64,000 nucleotides of DNA from Lepidostoma basale (GCA_022606425.2 JAHDVF020001345.1:62001-126000), one strand, 5' to 3'. Shown: positions 50,489 to 59,455, counted from the stretch's first letter. Notes: generated from the sequence alone by a model not told the origin. Made by a program: numbers and translations.

Positions 50489-50591
50489 CTGTGACCATGA
50501 TGCTGTAGAGAGCTGTGAGCCAAAAGGCTGTCCCGGGGGGACCCATGGACTCCCGGGAGATACGGATGCCCCCTACATGCCCTCCTCTTCC
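50489..50591 (-). CDS. DIP/lachesin-like IgSF gene, start and signal-peptide exon
   Basis: ATG at 50546 opens MGPPGTAFWLTALYSIMVT, then G across the junction. This is a short N-terminus with a hydrophobic core (AFWLTALYSIMV) fitting a secretion signal. Donor ACAG|GTAACC at 50489/50488 is in phase 1, which matches exactly the two leading bases of the exon at 40132; the product then continues ...VTG-QIAVQPD. An acceptor (ATTTCCAG) just above 50591 means an upstream, non-coding or coding exon exists. The frame stays open from that acceptor to the ATG for 15 codons (GRGGHVGGIRISRES), so an earlier start cannot be excluded. The compact signal peptide favours the ATG at 50546. The intron below is 10.2 kb. 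Confidence 0.85.
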
Positions 50592-50789
50592 CTGGAAATA
50601 AAATATATATTTTTATTAAATATGGGACATTTAATTTTATTTTTCTTTCTTTGGACGCCTTCGCTTGTTATCAAAAATGATTAAATTATAATATAAACAC
50701 AGTTTTTCAATTACTTTTACAGAGATTTTTCATTTATCATTATATATTAAAAAAAAAAATTGGTGACATATTTCTTTCGCTTATTAAAA

Positions 50790-50900
50790 AAACTAAATAA
50801 GCATCCCACAGTCTCTCCGAAGGCGTAGGCAGAAAAAATGGACTCCCACACTTTTTTTCCTGACATATTTCTCTCACATCCTCAACAAGAGTGAAGTGAA
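50790..50900 (-). pseudogene. RTE-A LINE 3' tail
   Basis: AACTAAATAAGCATCCCACA, TCTCCGAAGGCGTAGGCAG and TGGACTCCCACACTTTTT, then CTGACATATTTCTCTCACAT in reverse; truncated. Confidence 0.65.
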
Positions 50901-51105
50901 AGGTCGCATCCTCAATGGAAAGAAAGGATTCTCGAATCTTCAAATCCTCGTATTCTCAAATCCTCGCTTCATCAAATAAAAGAATGAAATGAAAGAAAAG
51001 ATTCTCAAATCCTCGCATTCTCAAATGAAAGAATGAAATGAAAAAAATGATCCTCAAAACCTCAAATCTAAGAAAGAATCCTCAAATCCTCGCATCCTGT
51101 TTGAC
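50890..51105. repeat. Degenerate minisatellite (CTCAAATCCTCGCATT units)
   Basis: Irregular tandem array with the phrases TCAAATCCTCGCATTCTC and GAATGAAATGAAAGAAA, each repeated four to six times with varying spacing of about 30-45 bases. It abuts the RTE-A tail, so it may have expanded from it. Confidence 0.65.
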
Positions 51106-51199
51106 GAAGGTAATTATCAGAGACAAATAGACCTACATCACTCAGAACACCCTAGTTATGTATATGGGGACGGCCCTAGCAAGGGGAAACATATAATTA

Positions 51200-51300
51200 C
51201 CATTAAATAAAATATAATAAATCTTCTAGAAACAGACGTTTTTATCCGTGTGCTAATTATCTTATATGGAGTTTTACGTCATTTTTCAAGATACAGTAAA
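51200..51300 (+). mobile_element. PLE-B terminal repeat end
   Basis: AATATAATAAATCTTCTAG, AAACAGACGTTTTTATCC and TTTTACGTCATTTTTCAAG. Confidence 0.45.
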
Positions 51301-51304
51301 CTTT

Positions 51305-52150
51305 TTTTTTTGATAATTAATAATGAAGATTTTTTATGAATTTATGAATTTTCCTTGAGATATATTTTGAAGCTTTAACACTTTCATCATCGGAAGAACG
51401 ATATAATTATATAGCTCTCTCAACAACGAAAGTGTAAAACCTTTGAAACGCGTCAAATAAAAATATACTCAAAAGTGTAAAAAAAACAAACATTTATAAA
51501 AAAAAATCGTTATTATATATGACATAAATATACAAAATAAACAATGCGTAAAGCTTTGACACGTGTGGTTAAAATAATATTAAAAATATAATATCCTTTT
51601 ACTTTGGTGAAATCCAGAAATAAACATACTAACATACTTATATACATTTACTTTCAACATTCTATTTTGCCAACCCACGTATTATGTATGTATATCTATT
51701 CATCCTTACAATTTCACGTAATTTTACATATCTTACTATAAGGATATTCATCTTTGGTTGCTAAAGACTTTGTGTATTTTCAAGAAGGGCAAGTTTGTCT
51801 TTATCAGTCAAATTTAGACTCCCTCTGCGTTTATTGAGTTATAATTGAAATAACATTTCCAAAATTACTAATTATTTAAGATCTCATAATAGAGCATGCC
51901 TACGCTCGGTATCTATCTACATACTCAGTGTTATTACACACAGACATGTGTTGAATAAGGGTAGGTTTAAACAAACAGCATTTAAAAGCTTTTGAGATAG
52001 TGCCGGCGCAGAATCAATGTTGAAAGTGATCTGAACAGAAATGGAACGAACAAAAAATTCCACTGAGAGCGAGAAATGTATGTTATATGTATTCGTACCT
52101 TCATAGATGATAGCAGTATTAAAATTTATATGTTAGACAGTTTCCGTTTT
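51305..52150. other. Unassigned AT-rich sequence
   Basis: No gene recognised. 51355-51465 is a weak inverted pair (ACTTTCATCATCGGAAGAA and CGTCAAATAAAAATATAC) that could be a decayed terminal repeat. Confidence 0.25.
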
Positions 52151-52224
52151 TCAACTGAATATTATGTTTGAATAAATATTATATTACTTTGTAATACAAC
52201 ACTTTTTTATATTCACTGAACTCA

Positions 52225-52256
52225 GACATGTTTCGGTTACAAGCAACCTTTATCAA
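52225..52256 (-). ncRNA. Hammerhead-like fold, TTGATAA variant
   Basis: Minus strand: TTGATAA, extra A, GGTTGC/GTAACC-type hairpin with one mismatch, GAA, ACATGT, C. The box lacks C3 and G8 of the hammerhead core, which are needed for catalysis. It is probably an inactive or differently used relative. Confidence 0.3.
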
Positions 52257-52700
52257 TGTATACAATTTTAACAATCAAATAAAACAGGGCGGTCACTTAT
52301 ATACTAAATGGATATTAAGTTATCAATAAAAATGGAAGGGGTTTAATTAGGCTTGCGGAGAGGGGAGATGTAACGGGAACATATCGAGTGGAAGGGTATA
52401 ATTTTGCTTGAGGAGAGGGTAGATGTATCGGTAACATATCGTTTGGATGGGGTATAATTAAGATTGAGGAGAGGAAAATATTGAGGAAACATATTGAAAT
52501 TCAATTCCCATACTCGATATGTACCCGTTACATCTCCCTTCTCCTCAATCCTAATTATACCCCTTCCACTCGATATGTTCCCGTTACAGCTCCCCTCTCC
52601 CCAATCCTAATTATACCCCTTCTACATTTATACATAACTCGATCTCCATTTAGTATGTAAGTGACCGCTCTGTTTTATTTGATTGTTTAAATTGTATACA

Positions 52701-52732
52701 TTGATAAAGGTTACTTGTAACCGAAACATGTC
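52701..52732 (+). ncRNA. Hammerhead-like fold, TTGATAA variant, perfect stem
   Basis: TTGATAA at 701-707, extra A, perfect GGTTAC (709-714)/GTAACC (717-722) around a two-base loop, GAA at 723-725, ACATGT at 726-731, C at 732. The stem is fully paired although the box departs from the catalytic consensus. The two-base loop suggests the pairing may form between two molecules. Confidence 0.3.
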
Positions 52733-52844
52733 TGAGTTCAGTGAAAATAAGTGTTGTAATACAAATTATGTATAATTATATTTATTCAAATATGAATCAA
52801 CAACACAAAGTGAAGGCGTATGTTGTATAAGTATATTATATTAC

Positions 52845-53425
52845 AGATAGAAAATATTCTTTTTATTATATAACATATATATTATAATTTGAATGAATGG
52901 CTTCTGATATAAATCATACATATAAAGATGTCCTCAATATTCAATTCAATGTTCCAGACATTCCCGTTAGTGATAAATCTCAAAACATATATCTTGTTTA
53001 TTTATATACAAAAAATAATTTCAATTTATTATCTTTACTATCTATATATCTATAAGATTTAAGATATTTCAAATTACTTGGAATAATATTTATTACGTAA
53101 TTCTTTTACGTAAAATTATTGTGTTTTACTCGACCATGTGAAATGATCTAGAAAATACGTGCTTTCAAACAAACTTATTTAATAAAAATATTAAAATGAA
53201 AACTTTTCAATGTAGCAAAATGTTTTACATTTGTTAGTATGAAGGTTTTAAAAACGAAACTAAATTAATTATCTGTTTAAATTGAAAAACAGAAGCATCA
53301 TTTTTATATTTCTCTTCGTTCCTACGTAATTTTCTTTCTCTTCTTATTTAATTAGATCAGGAATTGACCTTATCTTGCGATGCGAAAGACCAGCTATCTC
53401 TCCATCTTTTGGATAGCCTGCCAGG
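52845..53425. other. Unassigned AT-rich sequence
   Basis: No gene recognised. Confidence 0.2.
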
Positions 53426-53431
53426 TGGACG

Positions 53432-53436
53432 TTAAC

Positions 53437-53467
<31 letters not shown>

Positions 53468-53920
53468 GTCGTCTGTCATCCACCGCTGAATGTAGGCCTC
53501 TCCCAAAGCACGCCACCGCCCCCTGTCCATTGCCGCTCCCATCTATCTATGTCCAGCAATCCTCTTCAGATCGTCGGTTCATTGGGCAGGGAAACGTTCA
53601 ACTCTACCGAATCCTGTACGTGGTCTCCACTCCAGAACCCGTCTAAACCATCGGCCGTCGGTTCTCCGAAAGACATGGCCTAGCCCATCGCCGTTTCAGC
53701 CCGCCCATCCTCAGAGCCACCTAAGTCACCTTGGTTTGTTGACGAATGAATTCGTTTCTAAATCTGTCCCTCAAAGTTATTCCAAGCATGGCTCTTTCCA
53801 TGGCGCGCTGGGTGACCTTGAATCAGACGTGTACTTACGGCTATTCAATTTGCAGAGGTGTATACGAATCTGTGAGTGTCCATACGGAGCCAGAATCGTC
53901 TCTTCGTTCTGTTCCATCTC
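53432..53920 (-). pseudogene. RTE-E (BovB-like) LINE 3' end with (CAT)n
   Basis: Minus strand: RAMERAMLGITLRDKFRNEF, IRQQTKVT-stop-VALRMGGL, KRRWARPCLSENRRPMV, SGVETTYRIR, then FGRGLHSAVDDRRL. It ends in an ATCATC microsatellite of about 34 bases at 53433-53467, the natural GAT-type tail. Internal stops. Confidence 0.8.
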
Positions 53921-53924
53921 ACGA

Positions 53925-54235
53925 TGTCCTCAGTGTTACAGAGTTTCCTTAATTCTGCACTTCTTTCTCTGTCTGTGAGAGTTTTTAATGCAATATCTGA
54001 GGTTTTGAGTGCGTCCTGTATCTGCTCTTGTCTCCATACCGTAAGTCATTATCGGTTTGACACAGATTTTATAAATTCGTACTTTGCTGTCTGTTCGCAT
54101 ATGTTTGTTCCCCCCTATGATGTTGTTCAAACATCCACCAATTTCAGAACCTTTGTTGATCTGTAACTGTGACTTTGTTGTATAGGTCGCTGTGGCTGGA
54201 TATTTAAAAGCCAAGATATTTGAAATTGAATAAAT
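53925..54235 (-). pseudogene. RTE-D LINE fragment
   Basis: Minus strand: AFKYPATATYTTKSQLQINK, GSEIGGCLNNIIGGNKHMR, TDSKVRIYKICVKPIMTYGM, ETRADTGRTQNL; then KNSHRQRKKCRIKET. It abuts RTE-E at 53920. The start is missing. Confidence 0.75.
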
Positions 54236-54237
54236 AT

Positions 54238-54700
54238 AACTTCACTTCTTTTTTCTTTACTCTTTATAAAACTTTTTTTAGTCATGTTTCGATTGTAACA
54301 AAACCTTTATCGATGTACAAAGTTTAACAATACAATAAAACTAGGTGATCACTTTTATACTTAAAATGGTTGAGTTATGTATAAAGGTGGAGGGGGTATA
54401 ATTAAGATTAAGGAGAGGGGAGAGATAGCAGGAACGTTTTAAACAAGGGAATTAAATTTAATTTTAATTGGTTGTTTATTATATTCTCAGTATTTTTGAT
54501 AGCATTTTAAATTTCTAAATAAATATTTTTTTTAATTCCTTATATAGAAGAATTCTAATTTATTTGAACTCTTCATTCCATTTAGTTTAATTTCTAAAAT
54601 GAGGTTCTCGTTTTGATGGTCTTATTCAGAAAATTCTTGATTTTCAATCAGGATGATAAATGACTTTTCCTATACGTATTTTCAGGTCTACATTGTAAAA
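54238..54700 (-). mobile_element. Penelope-like terminal repeat and coding remnant
   Basis: CATGTTTCGATTGTAACAAA and ACCTTTATCGATGTAC at 54284-54320 keep the core layout (CGATAA box). One internal unit (GGAGGGGGTATAATTAAG) is at 54385-54440. 54480-54690 on the minus strand is an AT-rich, decayed continuation with scraps such as ENLILEIKLNGMKSSNKLEF, in the position of the GIY-YIG domain of the copy at 49252. Confidence 0.45.
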
Positions 54701-54819
54701 GAGTATTTATTTATTGAAAAAAAAATCGTTTTAAGTGAGTATAAAGACCTGATGTATATATTGGATCAAACACAGAACTCTGATAATGAACCAAGCTTTC
54801 TTCTTATTTTGGTGCCGTG

Positions 54820-55245
54820 TCAGATCCCCCCAACGTTGGCGATCACTGCGGCAAAGGCATCTCTGTCCTACGCCACTTGAAACAGGTTCTGTACTCTTGT
54901 AATTCCTGTCCACTCTTTAATGTTCCGCAGCCAGGACATCTGCCTTTTACAAACTATCCGACGTCCCTCCACTTTACCCATTAATATCAGTCGAAGGAGA
55001 TGGTATTTTTTTCCCCTTTGCACATGACCTAAATATGCAAGCTTTCTAACTTTCACACTCGACAACAGCTCTCTATTGGCTCTGGCTCTCTGAAGTACGT
55101 ATGTCGTATTAGTCCACGGTATACGGAGCATTCTGCGGTATATCCACATCTCAAAAGCCTCCAACCAGTTCATTATATTCATTTTAGAGTCCAGGTTTCG
55201 CAGCCATATAGTAGAACAGACCATATCTAACATTTAAAAGCTTAA
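54820..55245 (-). pseudogene. RTE-B LINE 3' end
   Basis: Minus strand: MVCSTIWLRNLDSKMNIMNW, LEAFEMWIYRRMLRIPWTNT, RARANRELLSSVKVRKLAYL, GHVQRGKKYHLLRLILMGK and MSWLRNIKEWTGITRVQNLF. Open for 121 codons after a small deletion of the DRVSNADV codons. Confidence 0.8.
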
Positions 55246-55249
55246 CTTA

Positions 55250-55515
55250 ACATAAATCATCAATTTATATGTATTAAAAATAGCACATATGTACGTTTAA
55301 ATATACAATACTTCAAGAGTACGTTAAATATAATAACCTGAACAGAGAAAGATCACAAAAGTGCGCAACATTCGTGAAATTCTAACCTCACAATTATCGT
55401 AAAAATGCTAAAGGGCGCCAAGTCCTGTATTAAAAATAAAATACGGTCAGCTTCCTTGGTCCTCGGTTGAAATCTGCCGCCCAAACGCGCCGCGGCGCTG
55501 CTGTCGCCGGAAGTA
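55250..55515. other. Unassigned sequence with a GC-rich patch
   Basis: 55460-55515 is GC-rich (CAAACGCGCCGCGGCGCTGC) and lies just downstream of the frame at 55521 on the minus strand. Confidence 0.3.
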
Positions 55516-55520
55516 CATCA

Positions 55521-55680
55521 TTAGTCTGTTTCCGCGACCGGAAGCTCAATTTTTTCGACCAATTCAACTAACTGATGAAATATATTTTCGGCCGCTGTAA
55601 TTTCACGTGCGACCCACAAAGGGCATTCGAGGTAACGATTCACGGGCATTTCGGTCATTTGAACAATCCTGGGCGTATGT
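55521..55680 (-). CDS. Candidate 3' coding exon, unassigned
   Basis: Minus-strand frame from an acceptor-like CATACGCCCAG near 55672 to a TAA at 55521. It reads IVQMTEMPVNRYLECPLWVA, REITAAENIFHQLVELVEKI and ELPVAETD-stop. The amphipathic LVELVEKIELP end and ordinary codon use look more protein-like than neighbouring frames, and no transposon motif is recognised. A GC-rich segment follows the stop. It could be the last exon of a host gene above 55680 on the minus strand, or the remnant of a transposase. No neighbour exon was found. Confidence 0.28.
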
Positions 55681-55897
55681 TGGTGAGATATATATGATAC
55701 ACAATATTTTAAACTCATTTAAAATTACATACATCAATGCACAAAAAATCCTAATGGAAACAACCTGATACAAAAAAATCAAACAGCCAAATTACGTATA
55801 ATTAAAATCCAGTTAACCAAAACACGATGAGTATTGTTAGATATAAATGCAAAATCCGCTGTTGATATTTCGAAAAATGATAGTCAAAATATAAAAA

Positions 55898-56243
55898 GGA
55901 AAAATATAATAAGTGTATGCGGTGCGAATGATAGTGTTATGAACAAAATAATGAAAGGATCATTAAGATGGTTTGGACATATGGAAAGAATGAATGAAGA
56001 AAGAATGGTAAAAAAATTATACGTTAACGATGTAAATGGAACCAGAAATAAAGGAAGACCGAGGAAAACGTGGCACTATTGAATGTCGGCTATGTGAGGA
56101 GTCAGAGAAATCGACGGGCGTGCATGACACGATGTATGAATGTTGAGGAAGCGAGAGAAATATGTCAGGAAAGAAAAGTGTGGCAGTCCATTCTCTCTGC
56201 TTACCCCTTCGGGAAGACGGCGTGATGGTTAGTTAGTTAGTTG
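55898..56243 (+). pseudogene. RTE-A LINE 3' end with target duplication
   Basis: SVCGANDSVMNKIMKGSLRW, FGHMERMNEERMVKKLYVND, VNGTRNKGRPRKTWHY, then a 17-base deletion (the DQINQI codons) and the terminal region RACMTRCMNVEEAREICQER, ending in (GTTA)3 at 56227-56243. TGATAGTCAAA..TATAAAAA before the 5' end (55878) recurs after the tail (56242) as TGATAGTCAAATATTAAAAA. Confidence 0.85.
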
Positions 56244-56261
56244 ATAGTCAAATATTAAAAA

Positions 56262-57830
56262 TCAAATTCTCATCAAATTTTATAAATCTATTGTAATTAT
56301 AATAATAGTAAAAATTTTGCAATTCGTGAATTAAAATCCTCAAAATATTTTTGAAAAACAAAATAACTTTCCGTCATAATATTAAGAGTAAAAATCCTTT
56401 CTTAATTTTAGCCTCGATCACCAAAATACTGAATTCTATAATTTCTATAACTGAATTTATATATGCTACAAACAAACAGGGGTTGGCAGAGAGAATGGAC
56501 CGCCACATTCATAGAACGAGTCACACATGCAGTGTCGGTACTCCCATAGAAGCCCAAAAGCCCGCCTTGCGTAAGAAATTTTGAATCAAAAACTCTTCTG
56601 GCTTACAGAGGTTCATCTCTTGTGGCTATTCCTCTTACGTCTGATGGGAACATTGTTTAAGGTGATTTGGTGGGTTGTTGGTTTATGGGGGGGCATGATT
56701 ACTTAGATTTGGGGGTTTGATTCATAATTTCATATGAATCAAACCCCCATGGAACTGACAGAAGGATAAAATTGCGATAGATTGGCTGCCTATCACATGT
56801 CACGAGAATCAATATAATACCTAAAATAAATTGTATACAGTAATTGGGTTCAAACGACCTGTTGTATACAAGAAAAAAAATGTGGTAGAGATGAGGTCCC
56901 TAAGACGTATGTGTGATAGAACGATGTAGAGCGGAAGAAGGTATTTTGAACAAAATTATGAAAGGAACATGTAACAATGAACCCTTTAAACACTCTATTA
57001 TTTATATTTCATTTATTACCTTTTAGATATCCTTTCTCGAGAAGCACGCTAAGAGTAAATTTTGCCTTATCTTGTGTACGTAATATTTACTTGAAACCAT
57101 CTTGAAAATGTCATTATCCATTTAATAGATTGGTCTAATTGCTGGCTTAGCTTATCTGGTGAGGGCTAATCCATTAATTCGCCGATAGATGTCACTGGTG
57201 GTCAACAAGGCGCTCCTCGGTCGAGTTGTGTTTGCACAACTCCAGAACAAAAGGTGTTCAGCTCGAGATTCCTTTGTTTTGTGCACTCAATTTTAAGTGG
57301 TGGATATTAGCTGTTGCTCTAATGGCGACGGAGCAGAAAACGCAGTAATGTTTAGCAAACTAGAACAATGGGGAGTTTGATAAAATTGAGCAAACTTTCA
57401 AGCAATTTGGTCAGATATTCTAATTTTAAACATTGCTCTCCAACGCATTACTAATAAACTCCAAATTTAAAATACTCTTAAACAAACTCGTACAAACGGG
57501 TTTAATGAAAGTTTTTTTATTTAAAATACATTTTCGATGTGGGATTTCGGTGATTTTCTTTTTTCAATTTTATAAGATTTTGTATTGATAAAAAACATTA
57601 TGCATTTATTATTAAATTTCATTAAAAACGTGTGTTTGGCAAATTCTAATATTTCATGCGATATTGAATATTTTTGAAGATGATAATATTGTAAATAAAT
57701 CATTGTTTTAATTTTTTCATTTTTAACACTTAGAACACCTTTTTCATGTTTCAAATAAATAATAATAAAGTTATTAATTATTTTTATCCTAAAATATAAT
57801 ACTATAAATCAAAATATTGCAAATGATATT
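56262..57830. other. Mostly unassigned; small LINE and SINE scraps
   Basis: 56478-56515 is an inverted RTE-A terminal scrap (AGGGGTTGGCAGAGAGAATG, GACCGCCACA). 56690-56760 is an inverted pair of TTTGGGGGTTTGATTCAT / ATGAATCAAACCCCCAT. 56785-56840 is a SINE-2 3' scrap (GATAGATTGGCTGCC, ACATGTCACGAGAATCAA). 56883-56975 is an RTE-A-like scrap (VEMRSLRRMCD, RTEEGILNKIMKGT). 57180-57320 is GC-richer and single-copy here. Confidence 0.4.
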
Positions 57831-57834
57831 TAGG

Positions 57835-58230
57835 TATGCTATGCATAATGACTTACGGAATCGAAGCAAGAGCAGACACTGTCAGAACCAAACAATTCTT
57901 AAGAGTAGCAGAAATGAGAACATTGCAACCTATTGTGGGGATGACCCTTAGAGATAGGATACCCAATGAACGAATTCGCTAATCCTGTAAATTGAAGACA
58001 CAGTGAGATGGAGAAGGCAGAGAAGACGATTCTGGAGGGACCACATCGAGAGAATGGATCCAGCGATAATTTCTAAGATCGCGATGCACGAGACTCCAGA
58101 GGGCCGTCGACCACCAGGACAACTACCAAAGAGATGGAGAGAAGACTGGTCGTCTTTATCACAGGAAGAAAGTTGATATCCTGCATAAACAGATCTCAAG
58201 ATCTACAATCAGAATAAAAAGAAAAATAAG
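57835..58230 (+). pseudogene. RTE-D LINE 3' end
   Basis: YAMHNDLRNRSKSRHCQNQT-type frames give IMTYGIEARADTVRTKQFLR, VAEMRTLQPIVGMTLRDRIP, NERIR-stop, then RRRQRRRFWRDHIERMDPAI, GRRPPGQLPKRWREDWSSLS and QEES. Ends near AAGAAAAATAAG. Confidence 0.75.
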
Positions 58231-58261
58231 ATATTTGGGTATGATTATATAAAAATAAAAT

Positions 58262-58360
58262 ACCAAATTTAATTAGTACGAATTAAAAAGTCTGCTTTCC
58301 ATAAATGTTATTATATTTTTTAAGAATGACAAAATCGTCTTGCATTTGATGTCTTAGAAA
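58262..58360. mobile_element. PLE-B scrap
   Basis: AAAAAGTCTGCTTTCCATAA, GAATGACAAAATCGTC and TTGATGTCTTAGAAATACG. Confidence 0.35.
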
Positions 58361-58436
58361 TACGAAATATATCAAATTAGAATTAAACACTTTTATAACG
58401 TTGTATAAAACCACTTTATTTTGTGTCAGGAGCGCC

Positions 58437-58468
58437 AACCGGTTTCACTCTGTAACGAGCTACGTCAG
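58437..58468 (-). ncRNA. Hammerhead-like core, mutated mate
   Basis: Minus strand: CTGACGT box (last base of CUGANGA changed to T), extra A, GCTC/GAGT stem, GAA, palindrome ACCGGT, T. The A9 change relative to the plus-strand mate at 58498 should impair cleavage. Confidence 0.35.
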
Positions 58469-58497
58469 GGTTATACATAAACTGTTTGTGTATAGCC

Positions 58498-58529
58498 CTG
58501 ACGAAGCTCGTTACAGAGTGAAACCGGTT
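58498..58529 (+). ncRNA. Hammerhead-like core, CTGACGA type
   Basis: Box CTGACGA at 58498-58504, extra A, stem II GCTC (506-509) with GAGT (516-519, one G-U) around GTTACA, GAA at 520-522, palindrome ACCGGT at 523-528, T at 529. The first three stem I pairs (C-G, C-G, G-C) form between 58497-58495 and 58530-58532. Both core boxes match the consensus and all three stems have some pairing. Confidence 0.5.
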
Positions 58530-58639
58530 GGCGCTCCTGACTCAAAATAAAGTGATTTTATACAACGTTATAAAAGTGTATAATTCTAATTTTAAAAATA
58601 TCAAACCACCAAGTAATAGGTTCTTTCCAAAGTTCGAAA

Positions 58640-58740
58640 TATATCAATTAAAACTTCTAGAAAAAATACGTTTTCATTCATATTTACTATTAAGTATGAA
58701 TTTAACATCATTATAAAATATAATAATAACAATTTTAATA
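58640..58740 (+). mobile_element. PLE-B terminal repeat end
   Basis: AATTAAAACTTCTAGAAAAA, ATACGTTTTCATTCATATT and TTTAACATCATTATAAAAT. Confidence 0.4.
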
Positions 58741-58744
58741 TTTA

Positions 58745-59255
58745 AGTTTGATGAATAAGTCTGACAATAGTGAGTTATAAATACTCACAATAAAACACCA
58801 ACAAATCAGTGTAAAAAGTAATGTAAAATTTTAAATAATTTAAAATACCGCATCATTTGATAACTGAACGCAAATAGCTTAAATATACCAAATATTTTAA
58901 CCTAACCTTACCATACCTTGCTTTTCAAAGCTTTAATCGGGTTAGGTTAGGCATTAGGTGTGGTTTGGATTAGTTGGACAGGATTAAGTTAGATTCAGAA
59001 AGATAATCCTCTTACCAAATGAAATGCTGATTTCATGGAATCATTCATGGTTCATACCTATAGTTAAGTAGCTATTCATATTATACATGCATTGTAGTCA
59101 ATTGACATAAGTTATTTAATTTAGAATAACTCTATTTTATTAAAATATTATACATAAAAACTCACATTAACAGCTCTGAAATTAGATTGTTAAGCTACCA
59201 ATTGGTTTTGCTCCAAACAAAGCTAACTTATGATAAAAAAAAACTCAAACTCTGG
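58745..59255. other. Unassigned AT-rich sequence
   Basis: A short TTAACCTAACCTTACC / GGGTTAGGTTAGGCATTAGG stretch at 58898-58960 is irregular and not a telomere. No gene seen. Confidence 0.25.
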
Positions 59256-59257
59256 AC

Positions 59258-59455
59258 AACCTTCGTGGCTGAGTGGCAACTGCTATGCCAGTACCGGGTT
59301 TGATTCCCGGCGATGACAGTGTGATAATCACACTTTCATCGCCAGGAATCCCGCTGCCTTTGGTCTGGTGTAGAATTCACGTGTCAAAAAAAAGGCGATA
59401 AATCAGATATCTATTACATGTCATGAGAATCAAAATGATAGCTTTAAATATAATC
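59258..59455 (+). mobile_element. SINE-2 copy (tRNA-derived)
   Basis: Head with A-box-like GTGGCTGAGTGGCAACTG at 59264-59282, B box GGGTTTGATTCCCGG at about 59296-59310, then an inverted internal motif CAGTGTGATAATCACAC and the 3' body ATTCACGTGTCAAAAAAA. Five further full or partial copies are in the window. The head resembles a serine-type tRNA 5' half (GTGGCTGAGTGG), but it is not foldable into an intact tRNA. Confidence 0.7.

Larger units (their letters stand above)
52155..52840. mobile_element. Penelope-like large inverted repeat with internal 55-bp tandem
   Basis: Head-to-head pair. Left arm 52160-52500: start-of-repeat (GAATAAATATTATATTACTT), core at 52225-52256, then three ~55-bp units of GGAAGGGGTATAATTAGG-type, each ending CATATCGAGT or close. 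Right arm 52505-52760: two inverted units, then the mirror core at 52701-52732, and at 52775-52820 the start motif (ATGAATCAACAACACAAAGT, GAAGGCGTATG). The copies at 48945 and 54250 have one or two such units. Confidence 0.65.
58365..58605. mobile_element. Penelope-like terminal repeats, near-perfect hairpin
   Basis: Inverted repeat with arms of about 110 bases (58365-58480 and 58485-58605), mirrored almost base for base: AACACTTTTATAACGTTGTA and TACAACGTTATAAAAGTGT; GCGCCAACCGGTTTCACTCT and its complement. Each arm carries one core. The arms have diverged at only a few positions, so the insertion looks relatively recent. Confidence 0.65.

Noticed and set aside
52155..52840. CRISPR array
   Set aside because: The spaced repeats are tandem units of a Penelope-like repeat without spacers, and the DNA is eukaryotic.
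53432..53467. (CAT)n as an independent functional repeat
   Set aside because: It is the natural 3' microsatellite tail of the adjoining RTE-E fragment.
58898..58960. Telomeric (TTAGG)n array
   Set aside because: Only a few irregular GGTTAGG-like units are present, and in both orientations.
59264..59312. A functional serine tRNA
   Set aside because: Only the 5' half and B box resemble a tRNA; the arms do not pair, and the sequence recurs as SINE-2.
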